From: Phycisphaeraceae bacterium
GTDB taxonomy: Bacteria; Planctomycetota; Phycisphaerae; Phycisphaerales; Phycisphaeraceae
Assembly: GCA_029260615.1 (NCBI GenBank)
Contig: JAJDCX010000041.1
Span: forward strand, 1 to 64,000
Length of the DNA: 64,000 bases
Reading direction: 5' to 3'
Below the pieces are notes generated by a model, which worked only from the letters and a program-made list of their open reading frames with translations, ran no database searches and was not told where the DNA came from. The translations under genes were made by a program, and so were the position numbers. Positions 43,514-53,288 of the stretch are shown piece by piece (the first letter of the stretch is position 1; the number at the start of each line of letters is the position of its first letter).

Positions 43514-46500
43514 TCACGGGTTCAGTAACACACGCTGAAACTCGCCCGCCGGGATCTCAACCGTCGACTCATGCGTCTTGCCCTGATGGTCCCACTTCAC
43601 CGTGACCTTACCCGGTGGGATCCCAATCGACTGGGTATTGTTTGCAAGGCGATGCCACGGCCCGTCATCTACCTTCACTTGCAAGTTCCGCGTATGCGAG
43701 GTGGGTGAGAAGCGTAGCTCCGCGGCCTGGGCCTGCACCGTCTTCCACCGCCCGGCTCCCACCGCGACCTGGCGAACAATCTTGTACGGTGAGTTCCCAA
43801 GGTCCCAGGTTACCCGGTAGACACCCGGTGCCACGGCAAGGGGCCCGCTGCCGAAGCGGCGCACCGATGTAGCGCCGGGCCGGTCGGCTTCGGCGAGGCT
43901 CGGTTTGCCCAGTGGTTGCCCCTGGGGACTGGTGACTCGGAACCGCAGCCCCCCCGCTTGTACCTGCACTAATGACTCCTGCCCTTGAACGACGTTAACC
44001 ACACGTTTGTAGGATCGCCCGCCCATAGTGAAGCCCAGCTCGAAGCGACCGTTGGGTACCTGCTTGACGTACCGCCCGGAGCGGTCGCGGTCGGTTGTGA
44101 TGCCAAAGGGTTTCCCATCTTGGTAGACCTGAACATGGACCCCCTGAACCGGTTTGCCGTCGGGATCACTGATCTTCAGCGCAACACGTCCCCAGGCCGG
44201 CATCTGTACCACCGTCACCTTACCCGCTACCAGTTGTACCCCCGACACCCGCGATCCGTGGACATCCAAGTCATATGTGCCCGGCGCGGTATCAAACGGG
44301 CGGTTAGTCCCACAGTTGTCCTCATAGCTCTGGTCCCGCGAATCCAAGAGGATCACCCCCGCGCTGAGTTGCTCACCTGCCGCGCCGTGTTGGCGCACCA
44401 GCAGGCGAGCATCGGCTGGGTTCAGGTTTTTGTCGTCGACCTTTGCAGGTGGAGAAGGCTTGCGCGGCACCACCACCCGCCGTTGCGTGAGAAAACCGTC
44501 CTGCGGCTGGCGTAGCACGGGTCCCTCATGTCTAAATGAACGTCCCGCCCACACCACCGCGCCCGTACCCCATCCGGATTCGCGGTTGGCCTGCGTGCTA
44601 CTGGTCTTGGTAAACGTTAGCACACGCCCGTCTCGCGATAACTGGGCCTCAAAGAAGCCTCGTGGCGGAGCGCTATACTCACCTGGGCGCACCACAATCA
44701 TCGGAACCCCAAGCGCTTCCCACTGCCCTTCGAGGCGACCGAAGCGGTAGCGCCCAATCACCCGCATGTGGGGCCCGGGCCGCGACCACTTGGGGTTGGT
44801 GATGTGTAGCGCGACCAGATCACCTGCGTGATCTGCCTGGATCTGCCAGCCGCCGGGCGACGGGTCTTGCTCTCCCTCGACCCACTTGCCGGCCACCGAA
44901 AACCGTTGCATGTGCGCTTGATACGCCACAAGGGGTGCCAGCGCACGCCGCTGTCGCTGTGTCCAAGCCAGCAACGCCTCGGCGGCGCGCAGACGGTTAA
45001 CAGCCTGGGCGTAGGGGCGTGAATCCCGTTTCAGCGCATCTTTATCCAACTCAGTAGACGTGTCGATCCCCCGCCCGAGTTCATCGAGTTGAGACTTCAT
45101 TGATGTCACACTTGCGCGCAGCTTGTTGGCGATCGGGCTGCGCGGCTGCCCAGCCCAGGGTAGCGACGCAAACATCAGCTCGGCCCCGGCCAGGCGATCT
45201 TCCAAGATCGCCACCTTGTCCCAGTCCTTGTGCTGGTAGCGCCGCGCCCAACGCTCAATGTCCGCCACCTTAGCCCGAAGCCGCTGCAACGTTTGTGCCA
45301 GGGTTGCGGCTTCACCGTTGAGGTGCCGCATCGCCACGGCCGCACCGCCGGAGACTTCCAATAGTTTCTGGGCCTGCTTCCCACGCGCCAGCGCGACCGC
45401 CTGTGACGAACGAGATGTCCACGCACTATCGCTTTGCAATCCATCGGGCGACAGCCGCGCCGAGCCGTGGACCAGGCCTGGGTCGGTCATGCCCTTCATC
45501 CCCGGCATCACCTGGTCCATCAGCCGGAACAGCTCATAAAGCCCGTGTTCGGGCGAAGCCCCCCCGCCCACCGCCGAGGCATACTTCTCCAGCACTATCG
45601 AAACCGCAGCGGGGCTCTCCTTGTTCTTCACCAGCTCCTGTGAAAACTCCAACAAGCGCCGCGTTGGATCGGACGCATCGCGTGCTCTGACCGCGTTAAT
45701 GTCCAGCCCCTTGATCTTCATCGCCAGAAAAGCACGCTCGAGGTACTTACCCATTGCACGGCCCGCCTCATAAGCCGTCTCGTGGCCGCTGTAGAAGCCG
45801 TTGACATGCTCAACCAGGAACATGATCTGGTCGTTGATTACCGCGTTGACTTCCCGCTCGGTGTAGACGTTTTTGAGTTCGCCCTTGAGTGTGAAGTTGT
45901 CGTCGTTCAGTCGGTCGGCCACCTTCATCTTCTTGCCGTTGGGCTTCTTGGCCATCTGCACCATCAGCACCACGATATCCAGCCCCGACGGCTGGCTGTA
46001 GGTCTCCACGCCGTCGCGCATTGCTTGGCTGACCATCCGATCGATCTCGGCCCGCAGCGCAATCGCCTCCGGATCGTTCTGATTTTTCATCCCGCGGAGG
46101 TCTAACAGCTTCTCATTCACGGCGGACATCCGCTTGTCATAAAGCGCGTCCCGGGCAAGCAGATCAAGCTCCGCCGCGTCCATCGCGCCCGGCTCTAAGC
46201 CCTTTTCTTTGAGGACCGTGTCCCTCATCGCCGCAACTTCATCCCGAGACACCCGCAACTGCTCCTTGGCGTGTGCCAACTGCATCTCCATAAGCCGCTT
46301 CATCTCCTGCGCCCGCGCCGGCTCGATCCCCGCCTCCTTGATCCGCATGGCAAGATCCCCCCTTGCATTGACCTGGTAGAGGGTGCGCTGGCCCGAGTTC
46401 GCGCTTAGCATCGCCGCAGCCATGCTAAGCGCTTCCATCGCCTCGCTGTGGACCATCCCCGCGCCGGGCCCGTCGCTGATTGGGACCATGCCCATCGCCA

Positions 46501-49201
46501 TCGCGTACTGACGGTTCTCGGCGATGTGCGGGAAGCCGTTGATGTACTCGTTCGCATCGAACGCGCTCGCTGACGTGGGGATCACCCCCTCCTTGAACCA
46601 CGAGACGTGACCCTCATAGAGTTGTCGAAGACGCCGACGCAGCCACGGGCTAGACGACGAGCGGTCGATATCGCTGATCGGGTTGTCTGAGCCAGGTGCG
46701 ATCGGCAGCTTCATCACCGCCGCCTCCTCGGCAAGGAATCGGTCCATCAACGCGCTCATCACCTCGGGCGGTGCGCCATTCTTCTCCAGCATCTCGAATT
46801 GCTTTTCGTAATCGTGGACCAGGTCCTGCCGCGCCAGGCGCATGGCGTCGCCCATGAACCGTTCGAAGTAGTATTCGCGCATCTTGGCGATCTTGACCAT
46901 CACGGGATGCATCAAGCCCTGGTCTGTGGCGTAGACACGTTTGAGGTCCGTCCAACTCACATCCCCTTTGGCAAGCCCCATAAACAGACGACCCGCATTC
47001 GAACTGTTGTCGCCAGTAGCGCTGTCGAACCGCGCCTTGGCAGCGGCCTCCGCAGCCAGACGCTCCACGACCTTCTGATGCAGGTACCGCATCACCGGCT
47101 CGGCATCATCCCCTTGTGGCCGGAGCCGCTCGGGCACCAGCGCCTTGAAGTCATCGAAGCTCAGCTGCGTGGTTTCGTGGTAGGCCGTCGACACAGCCCG
47201 CGACATCGCGCCCTGCAGCAGGATCGACATGACCGAGTTCCCGTCGACCTCCTCGTTGTTGATGTAATTCTGAAGCGCCGCAGTTGCCACGGTCTCACTA
47301 GCCATGTCCATCGATTCCACCAGATACTGCTCTACATTCATGCGGTAGCGGCCATTACTCGTGAGCAGCCGGTGCATGATGCTGCCTCGCTCGGCAGCGG
47401 CCATGCGCTTGAGCGTTGCCTTCACCGCCGCCTGGCTGATCTCCCCCACCGCCATCAGAGGGACGCCCAGCAGAAACGTGTCGCGGAACACCGCCCCCAG
47501 ATCCACGTTGTCCATCCCGTGCTCCACCGCGTCCAGCCCAACCGCCACGCCCGCGCCGACCGTGGTGTCCAGTGCCAGCCTGAGCCCCATCATCGTCACC
47601 GCCGAGAACTCGGCCGTGGCGGCTGCAGCCATCAGTGGTCCCACCGTCAGTTCCGGCACGATCACTGACACCGCCGTGGTCGCAACCGTCTTGGGTGTGA
47701 TGACCGACAGCCACGACGAGCCCGGCAGGTCCATCCGCCCACGGACCCTGTCCAGCCGCATCTGCACGCCGCGTGCATCGGAGTCGATCACGTATCGCAT
47801 CGCTCCATCGGGGGCCGTTGCGATGTAGCCAAACTGCTTGAGCAGCGAGAGATGCTTGGGGCCCAGTCGCTTGGGCCCTAGCGGCTTACCATCCTGTGGT
47901 TTAAGTGAATCTGCAGCGGCAACAAATGCCCCCGCCGCGGCGTCGGTCTCACGGATAAACCAGTCCACCCGCTGACGCACCGCCGGTGCGGCGCTGCCGT
48001 CGGTCGCGGTGTCGAAGCCGTTGGCCCGCAGTAACTGGTCAAGGCTGGTGTAAAATGACTTGGGCCATTCCAGTTCGATCTTCCCCAACGCCTCGGCCCG
48101 CAAGATCGGATCTTTGATCCGCTCGGCTATTTCACGGGGCGTTTCGGTCGATAGGTATTCGTTTGAATACCAGTGCTCCATCTGCTGAGCCTGGGCCCGC
48201 ATCACCTGCGCCATCGCAAGGAAGGCCATTTCGGGAGACGGCTCCATCCCTGCGTCCAGATATGCTAGCGCCTGATAGTCCAGCCACCGCGCCACCTCTG
48301 ACTCGATCTGTGCCGCGAATTCACGCTGAGAATCTTGCGGCCATAAAAGTTTAAACAATGGCAGACGCCCGGCGTTGACCGAGCCCAACTGGTCGGCCAG
48401 GTTCAACATCGCGTTGCCCGCCATTTCGCGCCGCACACGCCCGGCCGCCGGTGAGCCGGTGCGCGGATCGAGGATCAGCCCGACCGAGGCATTGTGCTTG
48501 TACTCACGCAGTAAGAGTTCCCCGCGCAGCTTTGCAGCGTACACAAACCAGTCGTGGTGAAGCGTGTGTTCGATCGTGGGGTAGTGCGTTTCGACCGCAG
48601 CCAGCGCCTCCCCGAGTTGACGCATCCGAAACACGGTCCGGCTCATCCCCTCGGTCGCCCGCCCTGCCTGAACCTCCGGGTCGGTGTCGTCCATCGCAGG
48701 CCGCACCGCCGATGCCATATCCCACGCCGCCGCTTCTTTGGCCATCAGGACGCGCAGTTTCATCTCCAGCCGTGCCATCAGATCGGCCTGTGCCTGAGGC
48801 CCGGCCCCCTGCCGCAACTGGTTGGCGTAGTTCACATCCAGCCCACGCCCCCAAGAATCTCGTTGGGCAGTTGCGTCTCGCGGTTGTCTCGCCGGATCAA
48901 ACGCGCCATTTACGTTTTGACGCTTGGCCTGAAAGACCATGAGCGCACGCAACTTCTTTTCGGCTAGCGCCACACGCTCGGCCGCGACCTTCGCCGCCTC
49001 CGGTCGGTCGTCCTCCAGCCTGTGCAGGTGCACCGTCCGGGACGCCTCATAGAGCTGCCGCTGTAGCGACGCATCAAGCGCCTGAACACGTTCATCCAGG
49101 GCCGCCTCCTGAGCGCTCACGGCGCGCGGCAAAAACAGAAGCATCAACAGCACCACCAGAGGTGTGCGCCCAAATCTTCGTACTGTGTACCCACAGCCCA
49201 T
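43514..49201 (-). CDS. giant exported protein (1895 residues), function unknown
   Basis: The protein starts with a signal peptide (LVVLLMLLFLPRAVSA). Most of residues 30-1400 is charged and helical, with no family I recognise. One hydrophobic alanine-rich stretch (about residues 495-560) could be a membrane-insertion or packing segment. From about residue 1575 on come beta domains resembling Ig/carboxypeptidase-regulatory repeats (VALKISDPDGKPVQGVHV, LRFRVTSPQGQPLGKPSL and a final PGKVTVKWDHQGKT). It may be a surface adhesin or scaffold. It has no haem motifs and no CTERM signal. It faces a divergent exported gene at 49362 across a 160-bp gap. Confidence 0.6.
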   Translation of the reverse strand: MGCGYTVRRFGRTPLVVLLMLLFLPRAVSAQEAALDERVQALDASLQRQLYEASRTVHLHRLEDDRPEAAKVAAERVALAEKKLRALMVFQAKRQNVNGAFDPARQPRDATAQRDSWGRGLDVNYANQLRQGAGPQAQADLMARLEMKLRVLMAKEAAAWDMASAVRPAMDDTDPEVQAGRATEGMSRTVFRMRQLGEALAAVETHYPTIEHTLHHDWFVYAAKLRGELLLREYKHNASVGLILDPRTGSPAAGRVRREMAGNAMLNLADQLGSVNAGRLPLFKLLWPQDSQREFAAQIESEVARWLDYQALAYLDAGMEPSPEMAFLAMAQVMRAQAQQMEHWYSNEYLSTETPREIAERIKDPILRAEALGKIELEWPKSFYTSLDQLLRANGFDTATDGSAAPAVRQRVDWFIRETDAAAGAFVAAADSLKPQDGKPLGPKRLGPKHLSLLKQFGYIATAPDGAMRYVIDSDARGVQMRLDRVRGRMDLPGSSWLSVITPKTVATTAVSVIVPELTVGPLMAAAATAEFSAVTMMGLRLALDTTVGAGVAVGLDAVEHGMDNVDLGAVFRDTFLLGVPLMAVGEISQAAVKATLKRMAAAERGSIMHRLLTSNGRYRMNVEQYLVESMDMASETVATAALQNYINNEEVDGNSVMSILLQGAMSRAVSTAYHETTQLSFDDFKALVPERLRPQGDDAEPVMRYLHQKVVERLAAEAAAKARFDSATGDNSSNAGRLFMGLAKGDVSWTDLKRVYATDQGLMHPVMVKIAKMREYYFERFMGDAMRLARQDLVHDYEKQFEMLEKNGAPPEVMSALMDRFLAEEAAVMKLPIAPGSDNPISDIDRSSSSPWLRRRLRQLYEGHVSWFKEGVIPTSASAFDANEYINGFPHIAENRQYAMAMGMVPISDGPGAGMVHSEAMEALSMAAAMLSANSGQRTLYQVNARGDLAMRIKEAGIEPARAQEMKRLMEMQLAHAKEQLRVSRDEVAAMRDTVLKEKGLEPGAMDAAELDLLARDALYDKRMSAVNEKLLDLRGMKNQNDPEAIALRAEIDRMVSQAMRDGVETYSQPSGLDIVVLMVQMAKKPNGKKMKVADRLNDDNFTLKGELKNVYTEREVNAVINDQIMFLVEHVNGFYSGHETAYEAGRAMGKYLERAFLAMKIKGLDINAVRARDASDPTRRLLEFSQELVKNKESPAAVSIVLEKYASAVGGGASPEHGLYELFRLMDQVMPGMKGMTDPGLVHGSARLSPDGLQSDSAWTSRSSQAVALARGKQAQKLLEVSGGAAVAMRHLNGEAATLAQTLQRLRAKVADIERWARRYQHKDWDKVAILEDRLAGAELMFASLPWAGQPRSPIANKLRASVTSMKSQLDELGRGIDTSTELDKDALKRDSRPYAQAVNRLRAAEALLAWTQRQRRALAPLVAYQAHMQRFSVAGKWVEGEQDPSPGGWQIQADHAGDLVALHITNPKWSRPGPHMRVIGRYRFGRLEGQWEALGVPMIVVRPGEYSAPPRGFFEAQLSRDGRVLTFTKTSSTQANRESGWGTGAVVWAGRSFRHEGPVLRQPQDGFLTQRRVVVPRKPSPPAKVDDKNLNPADARLLVRQHGAAGEQLSAGVILLDSRDQSYEDNCGTNRPFDTAPGTYDLDVHGSRVSGVQLVAGKVTVVQMPAWGRVALKISDPDGKPVQGVHVQVYQDGKPFGITTDRDRSGRYVKQVPNGRFELGFTMGGRSYKRVVNVVQGQESLVQVQAGGLRFRVTSPQGQPLGKPSLAEADRPGATSVRRFGSGPLAVAPGVYRVTWDLGNSPYKIVRQVAVGAGRWKTVQAQAAELRFSPTSHTRNLQVKVDDGPWHRLANNTQSIGIPPGKVTVKWDHQGKTHESTVEIPAGEFQRVLLNP

Positions 49202-49361
49202 ACGCTTTATCCTTCCAATAGTCCCACGCTACCCAACCACGCGGATTCGAAATGACGCCCTACGCAACCCTTTCCCAAACACCTGCCATTTTACACTCCA
49301 CTGCGACAGCCCGTATGATTTACTGTCTGAGTGTTCTCACCACCTCCCCCCGAGAGACTCC

Positions 49362-51149
49362 ATGCCCATGGCACAGCAAAAATACTACTTCGCCACCGCC
49401 TGCGCCTTCCTGCTAGGCGTCCTGCCCGCCGCCACCACGCGTGCCGACATCGTGACAGCATTCAGGAACAAGGAAACCCACGCCAAACACCTCGAGCTCA
49501 TGTTCGGCTTCCCACCACAGCACCGCGACGGCAGCGGCAACCGCAGCTACCACGTTCAGATACTCGACATCAAGGTCAAAGATGACAACGTCCCGAACTA
49601 CCTTGATCGCATTTCCTTCTACGCACGACCAATAGTCGACGGCCGTTTCCACGGCGAGCCAAAGTGGATACCCGGCACATGGGCCGACGTCAGACACTTC
49701 GACTACGACGCCGCCCTGGACCACCGTTACTACTTTTCCAACCGTCACGAATTGACCCGGCTCGTCCCCGGCAGCCCCGGACACCGCCGACTGCTTAACG
49801 ACACGCTCGACCCCGACGGGGCTATCGGCTTGTCAAAAGGCGAGACGCCCCCCGTGCCGGAGGGGGCTTTTATAGAAGGCATGCTCACCCACGACATGCT
49901 GTTTGGCCCGCTAAATGAACAACAGCGCATGGAACTGGCAATGCGGTCGCCATATGACCCGGTGATGTTCTCACCTGGCAGCCAGCGCGACTTCGGTCAC
50001 CCCAGTTACTCCCATCCCCTCTACAAAATGATCGATGGCCTGGCGATGGCGATCCGCTACCCCCAGGCGTCCGACCCCGGCTTCGATAAAGAAACCACCG
50101 CACTGTTCGGCTGGCTACTTACTCTCTCTCACATCGACCCCCAGCAGGCTCCCCCCGAAGCCCAGGCCCGCGCCACACGCTTGCGTGCCCTGGGTGATGA
50201 AGCTGCTGAGTGCCTGAGTGAGAGTCTGGGCCCTTTTGAGTATTCTCTCTACCCCGAACCTGATAGCCCCTACGCTCAACGCGGCCGCTTCACTAATTCG
50301 GACGACAAAACCCGCGCCTGCATCCGCATCATCCTTAGCGAGCCCTCGCTACTCCGCTTTCAGGGCCGCTCCAATCAGGGCGAGGCCTACAGCGCCCCCG
50401 TCACCGAACACGGCGAAATCCAGATCCTTGACCTCTCGGCCCTGTTGGTCCGCCCCGAAATCGTCCTCTCAGACACCGGCTACCGTCCAAGGCAATACTC
50501 AGAGCTGTTAGTCAGAAGACTCATTTATGCTGCCCAGACCACCCTTTTCCGAGATAACGACAACCAACCGGAGCGAACGTATACCCCTCCGGAAGATATC
50601 CGCAAAGGCGCGATTCAAGCACTGGTCTACCTCTGCACCGACCCGCCGCCCGAGCCGGGCGAGCGCCCGTCGCAGGACGCCATGGAGTACCGCGCCCTGC
50701 TGCACCCTTACCTGCGTAAAGACGATAACCCCACAGTCATCAGCGCCGCCCAAGAGGTCCTTTCGCGCGTGGGTTGGGGTGAGCGCGGTGAAACTCGCAA
50801 GATCGTTGAATCCCTGCTGGATAACATGTCCAGCTATGCCACCGAGCTTTTTAATGATTTTAGCGACGGCCAGCCCGATCCCAACGGACTCGTGCCGTTG
50901 TACAAACGTAAGCTTCAACAGCGTGCCGCAACACTGGCTCTCATCGTTACGCCCCCCGCATCAGACCAAGACCTCCCCCCACACATGGTCCGGCGTGTCC
51001 AACGATCTTCGCAGGAAGCCCTCCGCCAGATTGACCGCCTACGCCAACGCCAAGCCGAAATCGGCCCCAACCCCACCATCCCCACGATCGACCACGTGCT
51101 GTCCTATATCGACCAGGCCCTTGCCGCTCAAGCTCCGGTCGCGCCCTGA
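49362..51149 (+). CDS. exported HEAT-like protein, function unknown
   Basis: This 595-residue protein begins at ATG 49362 (or 49368) with a signal peptide (YFATACAFLLGVLPAATTRA). The body is mixed, with helical repeat-like stretches towards the C-terminus (ALVYLCTDPPPEPG, DNPTVISAAQEVLSRVGWG, IVESLLDNMSS) suggestive of HEAT/ARM repeats. I do not know the family. An open frame back to 49164 overlaps the giant gene's start and lacks a ribosome site. It is on the opposite strand from the other genes of this region. Confidence 0.6.
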   Translation: MPMAQQKYYFATACAFLLGVLPAATTRADIVTAFRNKETHAKHLELMFGFPPQHRDGSGNRSYHVQILDIKVKDDNVPNYLDRISFYARPIVDGRFHGEPKWIPGTWADVRHFDYDAALDHRYYFSNRHELTRLVPGSPGHRRLLNDTLDPDGAIGLSKGETPPVPEGAFIEGMLTHDMLFGPLNEQQRMELAMRSPYDPVMFSPGSQRDFGHPSYSHPLYKMIDGLAMAIRYPQASDPGFDKETTALFGWLLTLSHIDPQQAPPEAQARATRLRALGDEAAECLSESLGPFEYSLYPEPDSPYAQRGRFTNSDDKTRACIRIILSEPSLLRFQGRSNQGEAYSAPVTEHGEIQILDLSALLVRPEIVLSDTGYRPRQYSELLVRRLIYAAQTTLFRDNDNQPERTYTPPEDIRKGAIQALVYLCTDPPPEPGERPSQDAMEYRALLHPYLRKDDNPTVISAAQEVLSRVGWGERGETRKIVESLLDNMSSYATELFNDFSDGQPDPNGLVPLYKRKLQQRAATLALIVTPPASDQDLPPHMVRRVQRSSQEALRQIDRLRQRQAEIGPNPTIPTIDHVLSYIDQALAAQAPVAP

Positions 51150-51280
51150 ACAAGATGGTGAAGGGGCGCATAATAAAAATTGAATATCATCCGAAACATA
51201 TGTGAATATGAGAATCAGCGCATGCTAATAGACAAACTGGCCGCGCCGGCGCACGGCGGTAGTTGATCGAATTGAAAGTA

Positions 51281-51318
51281 AAGGTGGGCCGATCCGCTGC
51301 ACATTAAAGTGGGCCGAT
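51281..51318. repeat. 25-bp-spaced direct repeat AARGTGGGCCGAT
   Basis: AAGGTGGGCCGAT (51281-51293) and AAAGTGGGCCGAT (51306-51318) repeat 25 bases apart in the gap between convergent genes. Such sequence is often a remnant of an insertion-element end, but I can see no transposase or target duplication. The rest of 51150-51280 holds no gene. Confidence 0.4.
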
Positions 51319-51332
51319 TATTCGGGCCCACT
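51308..51332 (-). terminator. hairpin overlapping the stop of the QTQP-repeat protein
   Basis: AGTGGGCC (51308-51315) pairs with GGCCCACT (51325-51332) over eight bases around a 9-base loop that contains the stop codon. On the minus strand it is followed by TTTAATG. It is a plausible terminator for the gene at 51318-52652. Confidence 0.45.
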
Positions 51333-52652
51333 CTCAAGACCGGCGTCACCAATCGACTGGGCCGGCTCGATCTTTGGGTGCTCCCAACGTCCCGAGGCAT
51401 CGACACGGACCGCCAGTGTCAACACCCAGTGTCTGCCAAGCCCGTTGGGGTCAATCACGACGGCGTCCATCAAGGCGCCTTTTTTCTTCCCCGCGTGCTG
51501 GAGTACCTGCCACAACTCATCGGCGTCGAGCATCGTGATGCCCGGGTTGTAGTACATGCCCTGTGTAGGTGTACTCACATGAACGATCCCCTCGAATACG
51601 TCGGGGTTCAGCAGGATCGGTGTCTTGTTCTCGCCCCGGCCGAACAGCTCCGGCGCGAACGCCGGCATGTTGATCATGAAGTCGAACACCCACTTGCCGT
51701 CTTCAAGGCGCAGGTATCGGGCGTCGCCATCACCGCGGATGAAGAACCATGTCTTCATCTTAGGGAGGTAATAGCCCATGTGGTTCATCTCTTCGATCGT
51801 GGCACCGGCCCGCCCCGCGGCTTCCATCCGGGTCAGCCCGCCGGTCAACGCAAGGTCGTATTCCTTCTCGATCGGGATCGGCACATCGAAGTGCGACATA
51901 TGAACCTGCGGGTTTTGTTCCTGACCCAATAACATGGTCGACCGAAGCAACCCCAGGCCGCCACGGCCTTGTCGTTTCTGTAACGAGTTGTCATCGGGCC
52001 GAACGAAGGTCGATCCCATGTAAGCGGGGGGCGGGCCTTCGATCAAGACGTGATCCCCCCAGTCTGCGCCGTCGCCGCCGACCGCGATGTAATCGACCTG
52101 CAGCGTGTTGTTGGGATACCGCTGCGGGGTGAACGGCATGCGGACCGTGATCTGTTCGCCGGGCAGCAGCAGACCCTTCTCGAAAGCGAGGGAGCTAAGC
52201 GATTGCGCGGTGCGGTTCAGGGAGACTTCGATCTCGCCTTTCTCCGCCAACTTGGAGGAGCCCGGGATCAGGCCATGCCACTTCATCGATTCGATCCCGC
52301 CTTCCCACCACTTCAAACCTCTCACCGCGACGGCCCGGTCTTCACTGTGATTCCTTACAACCACCTTGACGTGATCTGCGAACAGCCCGGCGATCAGTTG
52401 CGTGCCCGGTTCAAGTTCGAGCCTGGCCGAGATCGGTCCTTCCGGGGCCGGGGCGTGGATCCATGTGTGTTCCGGTTGTGTTTGTGGTTGTGTTTGTGGT
52501 TGAGTTTCCGGCTGTGTCTGCGGTTGCGTTTGAGGCTGTGTCTGCGGCTCCTCCGCCTGTGACTGCAAGCCAAACACCAACATGCAAACCAAACCCACGC
52601 CTGAGGCGATCCGTGTCATGCGGTGAGATTGTTTCAGTAGCGCGTTGTGCAT
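51318..52652 (-). CDS. exported protein with (PQTQ)n repeat, function unknown
   Basis: This 444-residue protein has a signal peptide (MTRIASGVGLVCMLVFGLQSQA, possibly starting at the internal Met12). A stretch of six PQTQ-type units (residues 35-60) follows, a probable flexible wall-spanning linker. The rest (70-444) is beta-rich with no recognised family (GHWVLTLAVRVDASGRWE near the end). CAGGGAA seven bases before ATG 52652 supports the start. The repeat is encoded by a 12-bp minisatellite. It ends at a stem-loop. Confidence 0.6.
   Translation of the reverse strand: MHNALLKQSHRMTRIASGVGLVCMLVFGLQSQAEEPQTQPQTQPQTQPETQPQTQPQTQPEHTWIHAPAPEGPISARLELEPGTQLIAGLFADHVKVVVRNHSEDRAVAVRGLKWWEGGIESMKWHGLIPGSSKLAEKGEIEVSLNRTAQSLSSLAFEKGLLLPGEQITVRMPFTPQRYPNNTLQVDYIAVGGDGADWGDHVLIEGPPPAYMGSTFVRPDDNSLQKRQGRGGLGLLRSTMLLGQEQNPQVHMSHFDVPIPIEKEYDLALTGGLTRMEAAGRAGATIEEMNHMGYYLPKMKTWFFIRGDGDARYLRLEDGKWVFDFMINMPAFAPELFGRGENKTPILLNPDVFEGIVHVSTPTQGMYYNPGITMLDADELWQVLQHAGKKKGALMDAVVIDPNGLGRHWVLTLAVRVDASGRWEHPKIEPAQSIGDAGLESGPE
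52471..52550. repeat. 12-bp coding minisatellite (QTQP units)
   Basis: About six tandem 12-base units encode PQTQ/PETQ on the minus strand, with third-position variation between GGTTGTGTTTGT and GGCTGTGTCTGC forms. Because units are in frame, copy-number change would lengthen or shorten the linker without breaking the gene. Confidence 0.75.
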
Positions 52653-52712
52653 GATTTGTTCCCTGTGTTAGCGGTCTGGATTCGGGCCCACCCTTTTATC
52701 ATCACGATGTCA

Positions 52713-53276
52713 TCACGCCCCGCCCGTGTTATCCGGGGCTTGGAGTCGATACGTTTCAAGCCAATCCTGGGTTCGTTTTACCACACCAGGGCACTGTCCT
52801 GCGTCTCGTAACGCGGGCAGGACCGTCTCAAGTGAGGCCCGCACCCGTCGGTTCAACTGCTCTGGTACCTCCGCCCGCCCCGGCTCGATCAGCCAGGACA
52901 GCGCCGACGCCGAGGCAGCCAAAGCTTGGTCCCCGATGTCTTGAGCTTCGGTCAATGCCAGGATGTGTCCGATCGCTGATTCGTCGGCCTGCCCAGTGGA
53001 CCAGTACCCGGCGAGGAACACACAGGCGATTTCAGGACCGTGCCGGTTGCCGGACGACCGAATCCATTCCGCAACGCCCCGGTCCAAACCATGCGGTTGT
53101 GTCTGAGCAATCAGCAACCCCGCGGTTTCGATCGGGTCCCAATCTATCACAGTATCGCCTCCGAAACCCGAAAGCCAATCGGCAACCACTTGCCCGACCT
53201 TCACAGGTTTCATCCGCGCGTCGATAACGAGTCCCCGCTCGCGGAGCCGATCAAAAATGCGTGCGTCGGTTGTCAT
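52713..53276 (-). CDS. small cytosolic protein next to giant toxin-like gene
   Basis: This 187-residue protein has no signal peptide and is helical (LGRAVADWL-like segments, IAWIRSSGN-like and ALAASASALSWLIEP). I do not recognise a family. Its ATG lies 12 bases after the stop of the 1783-residue gene, so the two are co-transcribed and probably translationally coupled. A cytosolic partner immediately after a large exported protein with a toxin-like C-terminus is the layout of a toxin and immunity protein, but the role is unproven. Alternatives: an adaptor or unrelated stress protein. Confidence 0.5.
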   Translation of the reverse strand: MTTDARIFDRLRERGLVIDARMKPVKVGQVVADWLSGFGGDTVIDWDPIETAGLLIAQTQPHGLDRGVAEWIRSSGNRHGPEIACVFLAGYWSTGQADESAIGHILALTEAQDIGDQALAASASALSWLIEPGRAEVPEQLNRRVRASLETVLPALRDAGQCPGVVKRTQDWLETYRLQAPDNTGGA

Positions 53277-53288
53277 AACACCTGTGCT

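Noticed and set aside
43158-43517. 119-residue minus-strand frame
   Set aside because: It covers the porin terminator and has no ribosome site or recognisable content.
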